From assembly GCF_028287845.1 (NCBI RefSeq), contig NZ_JAQBOW010000071.1:1-64000 (forward strand): a stretch of 64,000 nt of DNA, written 5' to 3'. A program made the translations under genes and the position numbers. The notes under the pieces were generated by a model. The model did no database searches, was not told where the DNA came from, and saw nothing but the letters and a program-made list of their open reading frames with translations. This DNA is from Mucilaginibacter sp. GTDB taxonomy: Bacteria > Bacteroidota > Bacteroidia > Sphingobacteriales > Sphingobacteriaceae. Below, piece by piece: positions 1-10,304 of this stretch. How positions within the stretch are numbered: the first letter of the stretch is position 1; every line of letters begins with the position of its first letter.

Positions 1-401
1 TCAACTTGTTTCCAAAGCAGTTTTGCCTGCTCAAAAGTTTCGGCACCTTTTAAAGCCAAAAATGGAGATACCTCTAAACTAACATATCCGTCACCTTTAG
101 CACTTTCATTATATAAACCTGCAAACAAATCGCATGCGTTTTGAATATCTTTTATAGCCAGACCAAAGAAAATTTCCTCATTGGTTTTATCACCTTCTGA
201 TAGTGTTGCAATATCATTATCATACATATCGCTGCTGCTTATGGCTTTTTCAAAAATGGCCGGGTTAGAGGTTACGCCTCTTATGCCATCGTCGTCTATT
301 AAAGCTTTAAGTTTGCCATTGCTTATAAAAGCCCGATCAATAAAATCAAGCCAGATGCTTTGACCGAAACTGTGTATTTGTTTTACTTTATTGGTTTCCA
401 T
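1..401 (-). CDS. tal: transaldolase, N-terminal part (truncated by window edge)
   Basis: Reverse-strand reading from ATG at 401: METNKVKQIHSFGQSIWLDFIDRAFISNGKLKALIDDDGIRGVTSNPAIFEKAI..., with the transaldolase motif GVTSNPAIFEKAI. Confidence 0.88.
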   Translation of the reverse strand, partial: METNKVKQIHSFGQSIWLDFIDRAFISNGKLKALIDDDGIRGVTSNPAIFEKAISSSDMYDNDIATLSEGDKTNEEIFFGLAIKDIQNACDLFAGLYNESAKGDGYVSLEVSPFLALKGAETFEQAKLLWKQV

Positions 402-506
402 TATATTAATTTTTTTTAAAAGATCTATTTTATTAATTGTGATTGTTTTGCTGTGTGCGACAATAAGTGTACCATATATGCAGCCTATTGTCATATAATA
501 ATCCTA

Positions 507-1217
507 TTAACCGCTGTTTGAGGCTACTAAAACTTCTACATTATAGTTGATAAACAAACCGCTTTCAATTACACCAACTATTGCTTTTATTTTAAATTCC
601 AGATCATTGCTTATTTCATCGAAACGGACATCTAACAGCAGGTTACCATTCTCGGTTATAACTGGTCCATCCTTACCGGTTGCTAATCTTAAAACCAGGC
701 TATTTGCTCCCAGCTCTTTCAACTTTTCCTCTACGTGCGGTAATGCTGCCGGAAAAACCTCTATAGGTACAGGAAATTTCGTTCCTAATTTATCTACCAG
801 TTTGGTGTCATCAATTATAATATAATTTACCGGGCTAGTGCTTATCAGTAACTTTTCTTTAAATAATGCACCGCCACGGCCCTTTATTAAACAATGATTG
901 GGGTCAACCTCATCGGCACCATCAAACAACCAGTCGGGCCGGTTCTCATACAGCGTGGTTAGCGGTATGCCTAAATTGGTACAAGCCAGTGCAATTTCAA
1001 TAGAAGTTGGTATCGCTGTAATGCTCAACTGTTCGGCTTTTATTTTATCGGCTATTGCAAATAAAGCTAAGTAAGCGGTCGAGCCCGAGCCAATCCCTAT
1101 TACATCACCATCCTTTACCTTTTCGGCAATTTTATCAGCCAGCTTTTGTTTGCCGGCGCTATTGGTGATAGTGCCCGCCCAGCTTAGATTTTTGATGATG
1201 TCGCTATTCCAGTTCAT
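507..1217 (-). CDS. rpiA: ribose-5-phosphate isomerase A
   Basis: IGIGSGSTAYLALFAIADKI, DGADEVDPNHCLIKGRGGALFKEK motifs; start chosen at MNWNSDIIKN, because the upstream ORF extension lies in a simple repeat. Confidence 0.93.
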   Translation of the reverse strand: MNWNSDIIKNLSWAGTITNSAGKQKLADKIAEKVKDGDVIGIGSGSTAYLALFAIADKIKAEQLSITAIPTSIEIALACTNLGIPLTTLYENRPDWLFDGADEVDPNHCLIKGRGGALFKEKLLISTSPVNYIIIDDTKLVDKLGTKFPVPIEVFPAALPHVEEKLKELGANSLVLRLATGKDGPVITENGNLLLDVRFDEISNDLEFKIKAIVGVIESGLFINYNVEVLVASNSG

Positions 1218-1225
1218 TGTTTTAG

Positions 1226-1297
1226 ATATGAGACGTGAGATATGAGATGTGAGATGTGAGACAAAACCCAAGGGTCAAATCTCACATCTCCATACTC
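1226..1297. repeat. imperfect GAGATGTGAGA repeats with inverted copy TCTCACATCTC
   Basis: GAGATGTGAGA at 1251-1261 and exact inverted copy at 1280-1290, preceded by degenerate gAGATaTGAGAcGTGAGATATGAG. Confidence 0.7.
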
Positions 1298-1301
1298 AAA
1301 T

Positions 1302-3311
1302 CTATTTTAAAAGCGCTTTCGCTTTCTTAACTACATTATCAACCGTAAAGCCAAAGAACTTATAAAGGTCTTCTGCCGGGGCCGATTCGCCGAAAGTTGT
1401 CATACATAAAGTATCGCCTTCGTCTGTAATATATTTATGCCAGCCAAGCGGCGAAGCCATTTCTACAGCTAAACGCTTTTTAATTGCTTTAGGGAACACT
1501 TTCTCTTTGTAAGCAGCGTCTTGTTTTTCAAATAGCTCCCATGATGGCATACTTACCACGCGGGCAGCAATACCTTCTTCTTTCAGTTTGGCTTGCGCGT
1601 CCATAATTAACGCAACTTCGCTTCCGGTAGCCATTAATATAACGTCTGGAGTGCCGTCAGAGTCTGACAAGATATAGGCGCCTTGCTCTAACTGGCTTGC
1701 TTTACCATATTTATCCTGGTCAAGGATAGGTAATCCCTGGCGGGTAAATACTAAAACAGTTGGGCCGCCGGTTTTCTCAATAGCCACGCGCCATGCATGT
1801 GCGGTTTCGTTAGCATCAGCCGGACGAATAACCGTAATGTTTGGTATAGAGCGTAATGATATCAATTGCTCAACAGGCTGGTGGGTTGTACCGTCCTCGC
1901 CTAAGCCAATACTGTCATGCGTATAAACAAATATCGGGCTTATCTTCATAATGGCCGCTAAACGGATAGGCGGGCGCATGTACTCAGAGAACATTAAAAA
2001 TGTTGCACCAAAAGGTTTTAGGCCCTTGGTTAATGCTATACCATTTAAAGCAGAACCCATTGCATGCTCGCGTATACCGAAGTGGAAGTTACGTCCGTTA
2101 CGGTTCTCAGAAGTAAATGAATCTGATTCTTTAAGGTTAGTTTCTGTTGATGGGGAAAGATCTGCAGCGCCGCCAATTAAATTAGGGAAACTGCCGGCAA
2201 TTGCATTTAATACTTTACCCGATGCCTGGCGTGTTGCCATTTTAGGGTCAGAACCTTTAAATGAAGGTAATTTATCCAACCAGCCTTTTGGTAATTCACC
2301 GCTAACGGTTAATTCATACTCGTCAGCCAGTTCAGGGAATTTTGTTTTGTAATCTGCAAACAGCTCGTTCCATTTTTTCTCAATACCGATACCTCTTTCG
2401 CCTTTGGTTTTGTAATATTCTTCAACTTCTTTTGGTACGTAGAATGATTTATCCGGATCAAAGCCAAAAAACTCTTTAACCAGTTTAATTTCGTCGGCAC
2501 CAAGCGGCGAACCGTGCGAACCTGCGGTACCAGATTTATTCGGGCTGCCATAAGCAATTAGCGAACGAACCCTTATTAAGGATGGTTTTTGTGTTTCGGC
2601 TTTAGCGTTTCTTAAAGCTAATTGTAAACCATTCACATCATTAGCATCATCAACAGACTGTACATGCCAGCCATATGCCCTGAAGCGCGCGTCTACATCT
2701 TCATTAAAGGTTATATCTGTACTGCCTTCAATTGATATTTTATTGTCATCGTATATATAGATCAGGTTACCCAGCTCCAAATGGCCCGCTAACGAAGCTG
2801 CCTCTGATGTTACCCCTTCCATCATATCGCCATCACTGCAAATAGCGTAGATATGGTAATCAAATAAATTAAAACCTGGCTTGTTATAACGGCCAGCCAA
2901 ATGTTTTTGCGCGATAGCAAAACCTACACCGTTTGCAAAGCCTTGTCCAAGCGGGCCGGTTGTTACATCAATGCCGGGGCACAAGCCGTACTCTGGGTGA
3001 CCGGCAGTTTTGCTGTGTAATTGCCTAAAGTTTTTTATATCATCTAATGACAGGTCATAACCTACCAAATGCAAAAAGTTGTATTGCAAAATACAGGCGT
3101 GGCCGGCAGATAAGATAAATCTGTCGCGGTTTGCCCAATCAGGGTTTTTAGGGTTATAATTTAAAAACTCCGTCCAAAGTACATGGCCAACAGGTGCCAA
3201 CGCCATAGCTGTACCCGGGTGGCCCGAGTTAGCTTTTTGTACAGCATCAGCCGACAAAATTCGTACGGTATTAATTCCTAATTCCTCAACGCTTTGATTT
3301 TTTGAATCCAT
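1302..3311 (-). CDS. tkt: transketolase
   Basis: Full-length transketolase: SGHPGTAMALAPVGHVLW, GPLGQGFANGVGFAIA, SDGDMMEGVTSEAASLAGH, THDSIGLGEDGTTHQPVEQL. Confidence 0.96.
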   Translation of the reverse strand: MDSKNQSVEELGINTVRILSADAVQKANSGHPGTAMALAPVGHVLWTEFLNYNPKNPDWANRDRFILSAGHACILQYNFLHLVGYDLSLDDIKNFRQLHSKTAGHPEYGLCPGIDVTTGPLGQGFANGVGFAIAQKHLAGRYNKPGFNLFDYHIYAICSDGDMMEGVTSEAASLAGHLELGNLIYIYDDNKISIEGSTDITFNEDVDARFRAYGWHVQSVDDANDVNGLQLALRNAKAETQKPSLIRVRSLIAYGSPNKSGTAGSHGSPLGADEIKLVKEFFGFDPDKSFYVPKEVEEYYKTKGERGIGIEKKWNELFADYKTKFPELADEYELTVSGELPKGWLDKLPSFKGSDPKMATRQASGKVLNAIAGSFPNLIGGAADLSPSTETNLKESDSFTSENRNGRNFHFGIREHAMGSALNGIALTKGLKPFGATFLMFSEYMRPPIRLAAIMKISPIFVYTHDSIGLGEDGTTHQPVEQLISLRSIPNITVIRPADANETAHAWRVAIEKTGGPTVLVFTRQGLPILDQDKYGKASQLEQGAYILSDSDGTPDVILMATGSEVALIMDAQAKLKEEGIAARVVSMPSWELFEKQDAAYKEKVFPKAIKKRLAVEMASPLGWHKYITDEGDTLCMTTFGESAPAEDLYKFFGFTVDNVVKKAKALLK

Positions 3312-3333
3312 TTCTTTTTTTAATATAAATAGT

Positions 3334-4095
3334 TTAGATAATTGATTTAATGGTTGATGAGGGTACAACGGGCATGGGTTCTGCATCTGTAGCCCATAAC
3401 CTTGCGCCTCCTTTTATTCCGTCCTGGTTGGTTACTATTTTTACATTAGTATCCAGTTTAAAGTTAAGCTCGCGGGCGTTGCCGCCGCCTATATATAGGT
3501 AGTCATAATTGAACAGTGTTTTCAGGACTTGTAAAACATGTTCCATCCTAGTGTTCCATTTCTTTTTGCCTTCTGCTTCATAGGCGCCATCACCTACGTA
3601 ATTATCATAGGTATTATGCCGGGTAATAGGGCTTTGGCCAATTTCCATATGCGGCAATAGCTTGCCATCTAATAATAACGCCGTACCAAACCCGGTGCCC
3701 AGGGTTAGTACCAATTCAAGGCCTTTTCCACTTACTACGCCAAGTCCCTGCATATCTGCATCATTCACCACTTTTGCAGGTTTACCCAATACCTCTTCCA
3801 GTTTTTTACCCAGGTTAAAATTTACCCATGAAGCATTATCAAGATTAGGCGCGGTTTTAACAATGTTATCGCGAACATACCCGGGGAAACCTACTGATAT
3901 CTTATTATAATTTGGAAATGACTTTGCCAGTTCTTCTATGGCTTTAACTATATTGTCCGGATTGGCCGGCAATGGGGTTACCACTTTGTTATAATCCACC
4001 AGTAAAGCCCCGTTACTATCTAAAACGGTTGCTTTAATATGCGAACCGCCAATATCAACAGAAAGAACTTTAAGCTGTGAAGGGATGTTTTCCAT
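3334..4095 (-). CDS. ROK-family kinase (polyphosphate glucokinase-like)
   Basis: VDIGGSHIKATVLDSNG, VVNDADMQGLGVV, LGTGFGTALLLDGKLLPHMEIG motifs. Confidence 0.82.
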   Translation of the reverse strand: MENIPSQLKVLSVDIGGSHIKATVLDSNGALLVDYNKVVTPLPANPDNIVKAIEELAKSFPNYNKISVGFPGYVRDNIVKTAPNLDNASWVNFNLGKKLEEVLGKPAKVVNDADMQGLGVVSGKGLELVLTLGTGFGTALLLDGKLLPHMEIGQSPITRHNTYDNYVGDGAYEAEGKKKWNTRMEHVLQVLKTLFNYDYLYIGGGNARELNFKLDTNVKIVTNQDGIKGGARLWATDAEPMPVVPSSTIKSII

Positions 4096-4360
4096 AACTA
4101 TTGTGGATGGCAAAAGTAATATGTATTTTGTAATTATAACAATCTTGCGGTCGAACTATAAACGGTTTTAATAGATAGTCTGCCTGAAAAGCAGGCAAAT
4201 CGGTTTCTGGAGCTAAATTAGGCACTTTTTTTAAATGCGTACTGACAAAAAAATTTAAAAAAAATACTTTAATATGATGAATGTGATCTGTAATAATACT
4301 TTAAAAAAACAGTGTTTGCAATCGATAACATATGGGTTTTAATAATTTTTTCAGGGGACT

Positions 4361-4400
4361 TTTTTACGAATACGTTTGCGTAAAAATCAGCGCGTAAAAG
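4361..4400. promoter_or_regulatory. candidate operator: TTTTTACG-N10-CGTAAAAA plus third half-site CGTAAAAG
   Basis: Perfect 8-bp inverted repeat at 4361-4368/4379-4386, half-site at 4393-4400, within the 546-bp gap upstream of the Gfo/Idh gene. Confidence 0.45.
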
Positions 4401-4641
4401 CATTGTAAATTTGTATACTAAAAATGTTACGGTTTTTGCATTCCTTTTTTTTAGTTATTCCTTTTTAATTTTTTAATTTCAACCTTTGGCTATGAACTAT
4501 TGATAGCACGACTAATTAACCAATTATAAAAAATCGTTCAGGAATTAACAGTTTTAAGATCGTTATTTATCTATACAACGTATTTTAAACCTTTTTTGAA
4601 CAGTATAAGCTATAAACAACAACTAATTAAAACTAATAAAC

Positions 4642-6168
4642 ATGAAAGAAAATGAAGAAAAAGGAGGGGCCACTTCACGCAGAAATTTTGTGAAGCAAGG
4701 CGCTCTTGCTGCTGCTGCGTTTACCATTGTACCCCGCTTTGTGCTTGGTAAAGGCTTTAGGGCACCAAGTGATACCCTTTATATTGCCAGTGTGGGTATT
4801 GGCGGAAAAGGAGACAGCGACATTGCCGCCTTTGTTAAAAGCGGGAAAGCTAAATCGGCATTTTTATGCGATGTGGATGCAGTTAAAGCGGCTAAGGTAT
4901 TTAACCAATACCCGGATGCTAAGCGTTATATCGATTGGAGAGAGATGTTTGAGAAAGAACATAAAAACTTTGACGCCGTACACATCGCTACGCCAGATCA
5001 TACCCACGCGGTAGTGGGCTCGGCAGCAATGCAGTTAAAAAAACATACCTGGATACAAAAACCAATGGCGCATGATGTATACGAGGCGCGTATGCTGGCC
5101 AACATGGGTCATAAATTTAAAGTGCAAACTCAAATGGGTAACCAGGGCTCATCAGCCGACGGTGTTAGACAAATGATGGAATGGTATGAAGCAGGCGTAA
5201 TTGGTGATGTAACCGAAGTATACTGCTGGACAGACCGCCCGGTTTGGCCACAGGGAGATCACCAGGCAAATACGCCAAACGGCTTGCAATGGCCTAAACA
5301 ATCGGCTACCCCGCCAAGTACTTTAAACTGGGATTTATGGCAAGGCACAGCACCAGCTAAATCATTCCCGATAGGTACAGATCAACCGGGTGGCATTAAC
5401 GTATTGCCATTTAACTGGCGCGGATGGTGGGATTATGGCACTGGTGTATTAGGTGATATGGGTGCACACATTTTACATGGACCAATGAAAGTATTAGGCT
5501 TACAGTATGTATCATCCGTGCAAACAAGTGTAGGTGGTGGAGGTTCTTTTGATACAGGCCCTGCTTCAAGCTACACCATTATGACTTTCCCTAAATCCGA
5601 TAAAACAAAAGGACCGGTAAAAGTGCACTGGATGGATGGCGGTATAATACCTCCACGCCCGGAAGAATTAGACCCAAGTGAATTATGGGGTGGCGGACAA
5701 ATGCGCGACGGTGGAATGTTGTTTATAGGCACCAAAGGTAAAATGTTGGCAGGCTGCTATGCTGCAAGAGCTCGTTTGTTACCGGTTTCACGTATGGATG
5801 AAGTAAACGTTCCGCAAAAATATGATAGGGTAAAAGGCAGTACAGACGGTCATTATGCCCAATGGGTTGAAGCGTGCTTGGCAGGTTATGGCAATATGAA
5901 AACCAGTTCTCCGTTTGAAGAGGCTGCGTTATTGACCGAAGCTATGCTGATGTGTAATTTAGCCATACGTGGTGTTAATGTTCCTAAAGCTTCTGACCCT
6001 GCTGCACCAGCAGCTAATGATAATTTTGGACGTAAACGTGTAACTTACCCTGCGCGTTACATCAATTTAAACTATGATGCAGCAAACATGAAAGTTACTA
6101 ATGTTGACGAGGTGAATCAATTTGTTAAACGCCAGTACCGCGATCCGTGGAAACTTAGCGGCGTATAA
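4642..6168 (+). CDS. Tat-exported Gfo/Idh/MocA-family oxidoreductase
   Basis: Tat signal SRRNFVKQGALAAAAFTIVPRFVLG; NAD-fold GIGGKGDSDIAAF; HIATPDHTHAVVGSAAMQLKKHTWIQKPMAHDVYEARML. Confidence 0.92.
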   Translation: MKENEEKGGATSRRNFVKQGALAAAAFTIVPRFVLGKGFRAPSDTLYIASVGIGGKGDSDIAAFVKSGKAKSAFLCDVDAVKAAKVFNQYPDAKRYIDWREMFEKEHKNFDAVHIATPDHTHAVVGSAAMQLKKHTWIQKPMAHDVYEARMLANMGHKFKVQTQMGNQGSSADGVRQMMEWYEAGVIGDVTEVYCWTDRPVWPQGDHQANTPNGLQWPKQSATPPSTLNWDLWQGTAPAKSFPIGTDQPGGINVLPFNWRGWWDYGTGVLGDMGAHILHGPMKVLGLQYVSSVQTSVGGGGSFDTGPASSYTIMTFPKSDKTKGPVKVHWMDGGIIPPRPEELDPSELWGGGQMRDGGMLFIGTKGKMLAGCYAARARLLPVSRMDEVNVPQKYDRVKGSTDGHYAQWVEACLAGYGNMKTSSPFEEAALLTEAMLMCNLAIRGVNVPKASDPAAPAANDNFGRKRVTYPARYINLNYDAANMKVTNVDEVNQFVKRQYRDPWKLSGV

Positions 6169-6186
6169 TTTACCGCTCTTAATATT

Positions 6187-6223
6187 AAAAAGGAGGCGCT
6201 TGCTACAAGTTGCCTCCTTTTTT
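6187..6223 (+). terminator. intrinsic terminator
   Basis: AAAAAGGAGGC ... GCCTCCTTTTT stem with T tract just after the Gfo/Idh stop. Confidence 0.8.
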
Positions 6224-6250
6224 GTTAAATGGTTGTTTTAAATTAGCAAG

Positions 6251-8839
6251 ATGATTACCAATAATATATGGGGTGTCACCCTGAGGCCCCTAAATTTAAT
6301 ATTGCTTTGTATTTTACTCCTGTTTTCCTGTGGATATGGCTTTTCGCAAACCCCATCCCGCAATGACCATATTTTTCCATCATCACCCAAAGCCAAACCT
6401 TATATTGATTATGACGCCCGGGGATTTTTAATCAACGGCAAACGAATATTTATAACATCAGCCGGAATGGAATATGCCCGCGTGCCCCGCGCGCTCTGGC
6501 ATGACCGTTTATTGCGCCTTAAACGCGCAGGGTTTAACGCGATAGAAATGTACACTTTCTGGAACTTTCATGAACCCAAAGAGGGCCAATTCAATTTCAC
6601 AGGCGACCATGACCTTAACGCATTTTTAAAAATGATAAAGGATATGGGCATGTATGCCATTGTTCGCGTTGGCCCCTATTATTGCGGCGAATGGAACATG
6701 GGCGGTTTCCCCATTTGGTTAAAATTTAAACCCGGTTTGCGGGTGCGCGAGGATAATCCGCAGTTTTTATCAGCAGTAGACAAGTTTTTTGACCAATTAA
6801 TGCCCATAGTAACCAATAACCAAATTAACAACGGCGGCTCTGTTATTATGGTGCAGTTAGAAAATGAGCACCGCGCGGCATGGGGTACGATAACCCCCAA
6901 CAATTACTTTAAGCATTTAATAGCTAAAACGGTTTCCTTAGGATTAGAAGTGCCGTATTTTTTTAGCGGGCTGCATTCGGGCAATGACCCTGCCGGGGAT
7001 GTTAGTAATTTGGATGACACCAGGCGACCCAATCCATGGTTCTCTACCGAGTACTGGGGCGTTTGGTATTTAAATTATGGTCCGCAGGAACAGGACTCCT
7101 CTTTGTACGACCGCCGCACCTGGAAAATAATAGCGCATGGGGGCAATGGCTATAATGTATATATGGCGCATGGCGGTACCAATTTTGATTATAATAACGA
7201 CAGGGATAACGCCGCGTCGTATGATTACGGCGCATCAGTTGGCCAGGCGGGTGATCTGCGCCCGTTGTATTATAGCTTTAAGCGGGCCAATTGGTTTGCG
7301 CGGAGTTTCGGGGATATATTGGCAAATAGCACCAATACAGATGATGGCAAACCAACCATATCAGACACCGGTATTAAAGTTACCGCACGCAAAAGCTCGT
7401 TAGGGACAATAGCTTTTTTGGATAATGCTGATTCTGTTGCCCATCAATTTAAATTGCACCCGCCTACAAATAGCGCTGTTAAAACATCCGCAGAAATTAA
7501 ATTGGCAGCGGGAGAGATTATGCCGGTTGTAAAAGACTATCAATTAACGCCGGAGATTAAATTGGCTTGGGCGCCAACCAGAATTTATAGCATTATTCCG
7601 CAAGGAAATACTACTGCGTTATTGCTATACGGAGGTATCGGCTCATCGGCTCAATTATATTTTAATGTGCCAAAGGGATTGACGATCATTAAAGACGCTT
7701 TCAATTTTAAAATAGCTGATGATATAATGAGCTTTAATGCTAAAATAGGTTCATCACCTTTGGAATATAGTTTTAAAGCCGGCAGTCAATATATCAGGAT
7801 AATAACGGTTAGCGATGTACTGGCATCGCATACCTGGTTGGCTGAAGCTGATGGACGAACGCATATCATTATAGGCCCTGATTATGCCGCTGATCTGATC
7901 AGCAAAAACAACAAATTAAGTTTGCTGATTGAGCACCCCTGGGTAGATAAAAGTACTTTCCCAACATGGATATTTAAACCAACCGGAGCGGTTATTAAAG
8001 TAAATCAAAAACCACAAACTGCTCAACATATAGTCAAACTAAAGTTAGGTGTATGGCAAGTTAAAGACGCCTCGTCAGCAGCGCTCCCCGGCTACGATGA
8101 TAGCCGTTGGAAACAAAGCGACAACCCGCTGCAAATGGGAGCCGATGGCGATATAACTGCTGATGCCTGGTATCGTACACGATTAAAGGTTGCCGAAACA
8201 GGTAATTATATACTGAAATTTAAAAATGTCCGCGACAGGGCCGCCCTGTTTTTAGATGGCAAACGCATAGATACCGGTGCGGTGTTTAATAAAACAGTTA
8301 ATCTGCATTTAAAAGAAAACACCAATTATACCCTCGCGCTTTTTACCGCGCATGATGGGCGCAATAAATTGATATTCCGCGTAGGCGAAATAGACACCAT
8401 TGATGCCAAAGGATTATCCGGCCCTGTAACTCTGCAAAAGGCAGATGACAGCGGAAAGGTAATAGCAGTAAATAACTGGCGTATGAAAGGTGGCGGCGAT
8501 CCAGTTGTTTTAAATGGCTGGCGGGGACTTGGACAGGTTTCTTATAATACACCGCACTATTATCGCACCACATTAAACCTTCCGGCTTTAAAAGGCTCTC
8601 AGCCTATATGGCGGGTAAATACTACCAGTTTAAGCTACGGCTCGGTTTGGGTTAACGGCCATAATTTGGGCAGATATCCCGAAAAAATAAAAATAAACGG
8701 ATTGTATATACCCGGGTGCTGGTTAAAACCCGGAGCTAATAAACTGGTTATTTATGATGAAAATGGGGTGTTGCCAAACAAAGTTTCTGTTGAAGCAGAG
8801 GTGGCAGCCAGCCGTAATGAGCAAACGTTACATATTTAA
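6251..8839 (+). CDS. secreted GH35 family beta-galactosidase-like glycosidase
   Basis: Signal peptide; GFNAIEMYTFWNFHEPKEGQFNFTGDHDLNAFL; IMVQLENEH (acid/base) and FSTEYWGVWY (nucleophile) motifs. Confidence 0.93.
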   Translation: MITNNIWGVTLRPLNLILLCILLLFSCGYGFSQTPSRNDHIFPSSPKAKPYIDYDARGFLINGKRIFITSAGMEYARVPRALWHDRLLRLKRAGFNAIEMYTFWNFHEPKEGQFNFTGDHDLNAFLKMIKDMGMYAIVRVGPYYCGEWNMGGFPIWLKFKPGLRVREDNPQFLSAVDKFFDQLMPIVTNNQINNGGSVIMVQLENEHRAAWGTITPNNYFKHLIAKTVSLGLEVPYFFSGLHSGNDPAGDVSNLDDTRRPNPWFSTEYWGVWYLNYGPQEQDSSLYDRRTWKIIAHGGNGYNVYMAHGGTNFDYNNDRDNAASYDYGASVGQAGDLRPLYYSFKRANWFARSFGDILANSTNTDDGKPTISDTGIKVTARKSSLGTIAFLDNADSVAHQFKLHPPTNSAVKTSAEIKLAAGEIMPVVKDYQLTPEIKLAWAPTRIYSIIPQGNTTALLLYGGIGSSAQLYFNVPKGLTIIKDAFNFKIADDIMSFNAKIGSSPLEYSFKAGSQYIRIITVSDVLASHTWLAEADGRTHIIIGPDYAADLISKNNKLSLLIEHPWVDKSTFPTWIFKPTGAVIKVNQKPQTAQHIVKLKLGVWQVKDASSAALPGYDDSRWKQSDNPLQMGADGDITADAWYRTRLKVAETGNYILKFKNVRDRAALFLDGKRIDTGAVFNKTVNLHLKENTNYTLALFTAHDGRNKLIFRVGEIDTIDAKGLSGPVTLQKADDSGKVIAVNNWRMKGGGDPVVLNGWRGLGQVSYNTPHYYRTTLNLPALKGSQPIWRVNTTSLSYGSVWVNGHNLGRYPEKIKINGLYIPGCWLKPGANKLVIYDENGVLPNKVSVEAEVAASRNEQTLHI

Positions 8840-8922
8840 AACGAAACTGTTACAGGAACTTTCGGGTTTATTTAATAATTTTGTTATCGAACTAATAAGT
8901 AATACAAACCAATTTTAAAATA

Positions 8923-9324
8923 ATGAAAAAAATATTGTTATCAGTCGTTTTATTGCTTACCGTAGTTACGGTATGTTTAGCAGCAAGTGTAGACGGCGTT
9001 TGGAAGGGACTTGTTGAAGGACAGTACAATTTAACGTTAACTCTAAAAGTTGACGGTGATAAATTAACCGGTGTTTTTGCATTGGTTGATAATAACCCAA
9101 AATCTGAAAATCCGGATGATGCAGGCTATACCCCTTTTGTGGCAGCACAAATGGGCAAAAACCCTATTACCGATGGTAAAGTAGACGGAAATAACATTTC
9201 GTTCACTACCACCTTTAATGGCAAACCTGTTATGTATAAAGGAACCATCGCTGATGATAAATTAGTGCTGACCACAACCTTTAATAACCAGCCCGTAAAA
9301 GCGACGCTTAGATTAGCTAAATAA
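8923..9324 (+). CDS. small secreted beta-rich protein of unknown function (paralog of 10305-10652)
   Basis: Signal peptide MKKILLSVVLLLTVVTVCLA; GVWKG, KLTGVF, DGKVDGNNISF, YKGTIADDKL shared pattern with the later gene. Confidence 0.7.
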   Translation: MKKILLSVVLLLTVVTVCLAASVDGVWKGLVEGQYNLTLTLKVDGDKLTGVFALVDNNPKSENPDDAGYTPFVAAQMGKNPITDGKVDGNNISFTTTFNGKPVMYKGTIADDKLVLTTTFNNQPVKATLRLAK

Positions 9325-9328
9325 GAAA

Positions 9329-10213
9329 TTAAACATCGCAAATTTTGATAGCCTCTTTTAAAGAGGCTATTTTTTTGTCTTGATTTTTGGGCAGATACTC
9401 CTGGGCCACATGGCCTTTAAAGCCCGTGGCTAATATGGCTTTCATAATAGCGGGATAATACAGTTCCTGCGTTTCATCGGGCTCATGCCTGCCAGGTACA
9501 CCAGCCACATGATAATGCGCTATATATTGATGATTAGCCTGTATGGTGCCTATTATATCTCCCTCATCCATCTGCATGTGGAAAATATCATACAACAATT
9601 TAAAATTTTCGGATCCCAGGCGTTTTACCAGTTCCACGCCCCACGAGGTATGGTCGCATTGATAATCTTTGTGGGTGAGCTTGCTGTTAAGCAGTTCCAT
9701 GCAAATTATAACGCCATGTTTTTCGGCAAGGGGCAGTATGTTTTTTAGACCTTCAACGCAATTGGCCCAACCTGTTTCATCGTCTTTTCCATCGCGGTTG
9801 CCGCTAAAGCATATCAGGTTTTTGTACCCGGCCGCGGCTACTTTAGGTATCATGGCGGTATATTTTTCTATTAGTAACTCATGATATTGTTTATCGTTCC
9901 ACCCGCGCGGGATGCTGATTTCGGCACCATTGCACATGGACGAATAGAGCCCGTACTTTTTTAAAGTCGGCCAATCCTCAGGCCCAACCAGGTCAATGCC
10001 TTTCAGCCCCATTGCCTTGGCTTCGGCGCAGAATTGTTCTAACGGAATGTCCCTGAAGCACCATCGGCAAGCTGAATGATTGATATTGCCTTTTAGTTTA
10101 TAGGGTTGTTCATCCGCAGATTGAAACGCAGATAGTGTACCGGCAGCAGCTATTGCCCCGGTGCCCGCCAGTATATTCTTTATGGCCCATCTGCGACCTG
10201 ACGAAGATTTCAT
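9329..10213 (-). CDS. Tat-exported TIM-barrel sugar isomerase/epimerase (hydroxypyruvate isomerase-like)
   Basis: RRWAIKNILAGTGAIAAAGTLSAF Tat signal; AP-endonuclease-2-like TIM-barrel motifs GLKGIDLVGPEDWPTLKKYGL, GVIICMELLNSK, LLYDIFHMQMDEGDII, HVAGVPGRHEPD. Confidence 0.9.
   Translation of the reverse strand: MKSSSGRRWAIKNILAGTGAIAAAGTLSAFQSADEQPYKLKGNINHSACRWCFRDIPLEQFCAEAKAMGLKGIDLVGPEDWPTLKKYGLYSSMCNGAEISIPRGWNDKQYHELLIEKYTAMIPKVAAAGYKNLICFSGNRDGKDDETGWANCVEGLKNILPLAEKHGVIICMELLNSKLTHKDYQCDHTSWGVELVKRLGSENFKLLYDIFHMQMDEGDIIGTIQANHQYIAHYHVAGVPGRHEPDETQELYYPAIMKAILATGFKGHVAQEYLPKNQDKKIASLKEAIKICDV
9348..9377 (+). terminator. terminator-like hairpin embedded in the 3' end of the opposing CDS
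   Basis: ATAGCCTCT TTTAA AGAGGCTAT followed by TTTTTT, 24 nt after the stop of 8923-9324. Confidence 0.7.
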
Positions 10214-10304
10214 AGGCTAAAATTACCCTATTTCGTTTACACCGTATAATTTTTTGAGCGCATTAAACATCAATAGTTTATTTTTGTCTGAAATAGAAAT
10301 GGGT

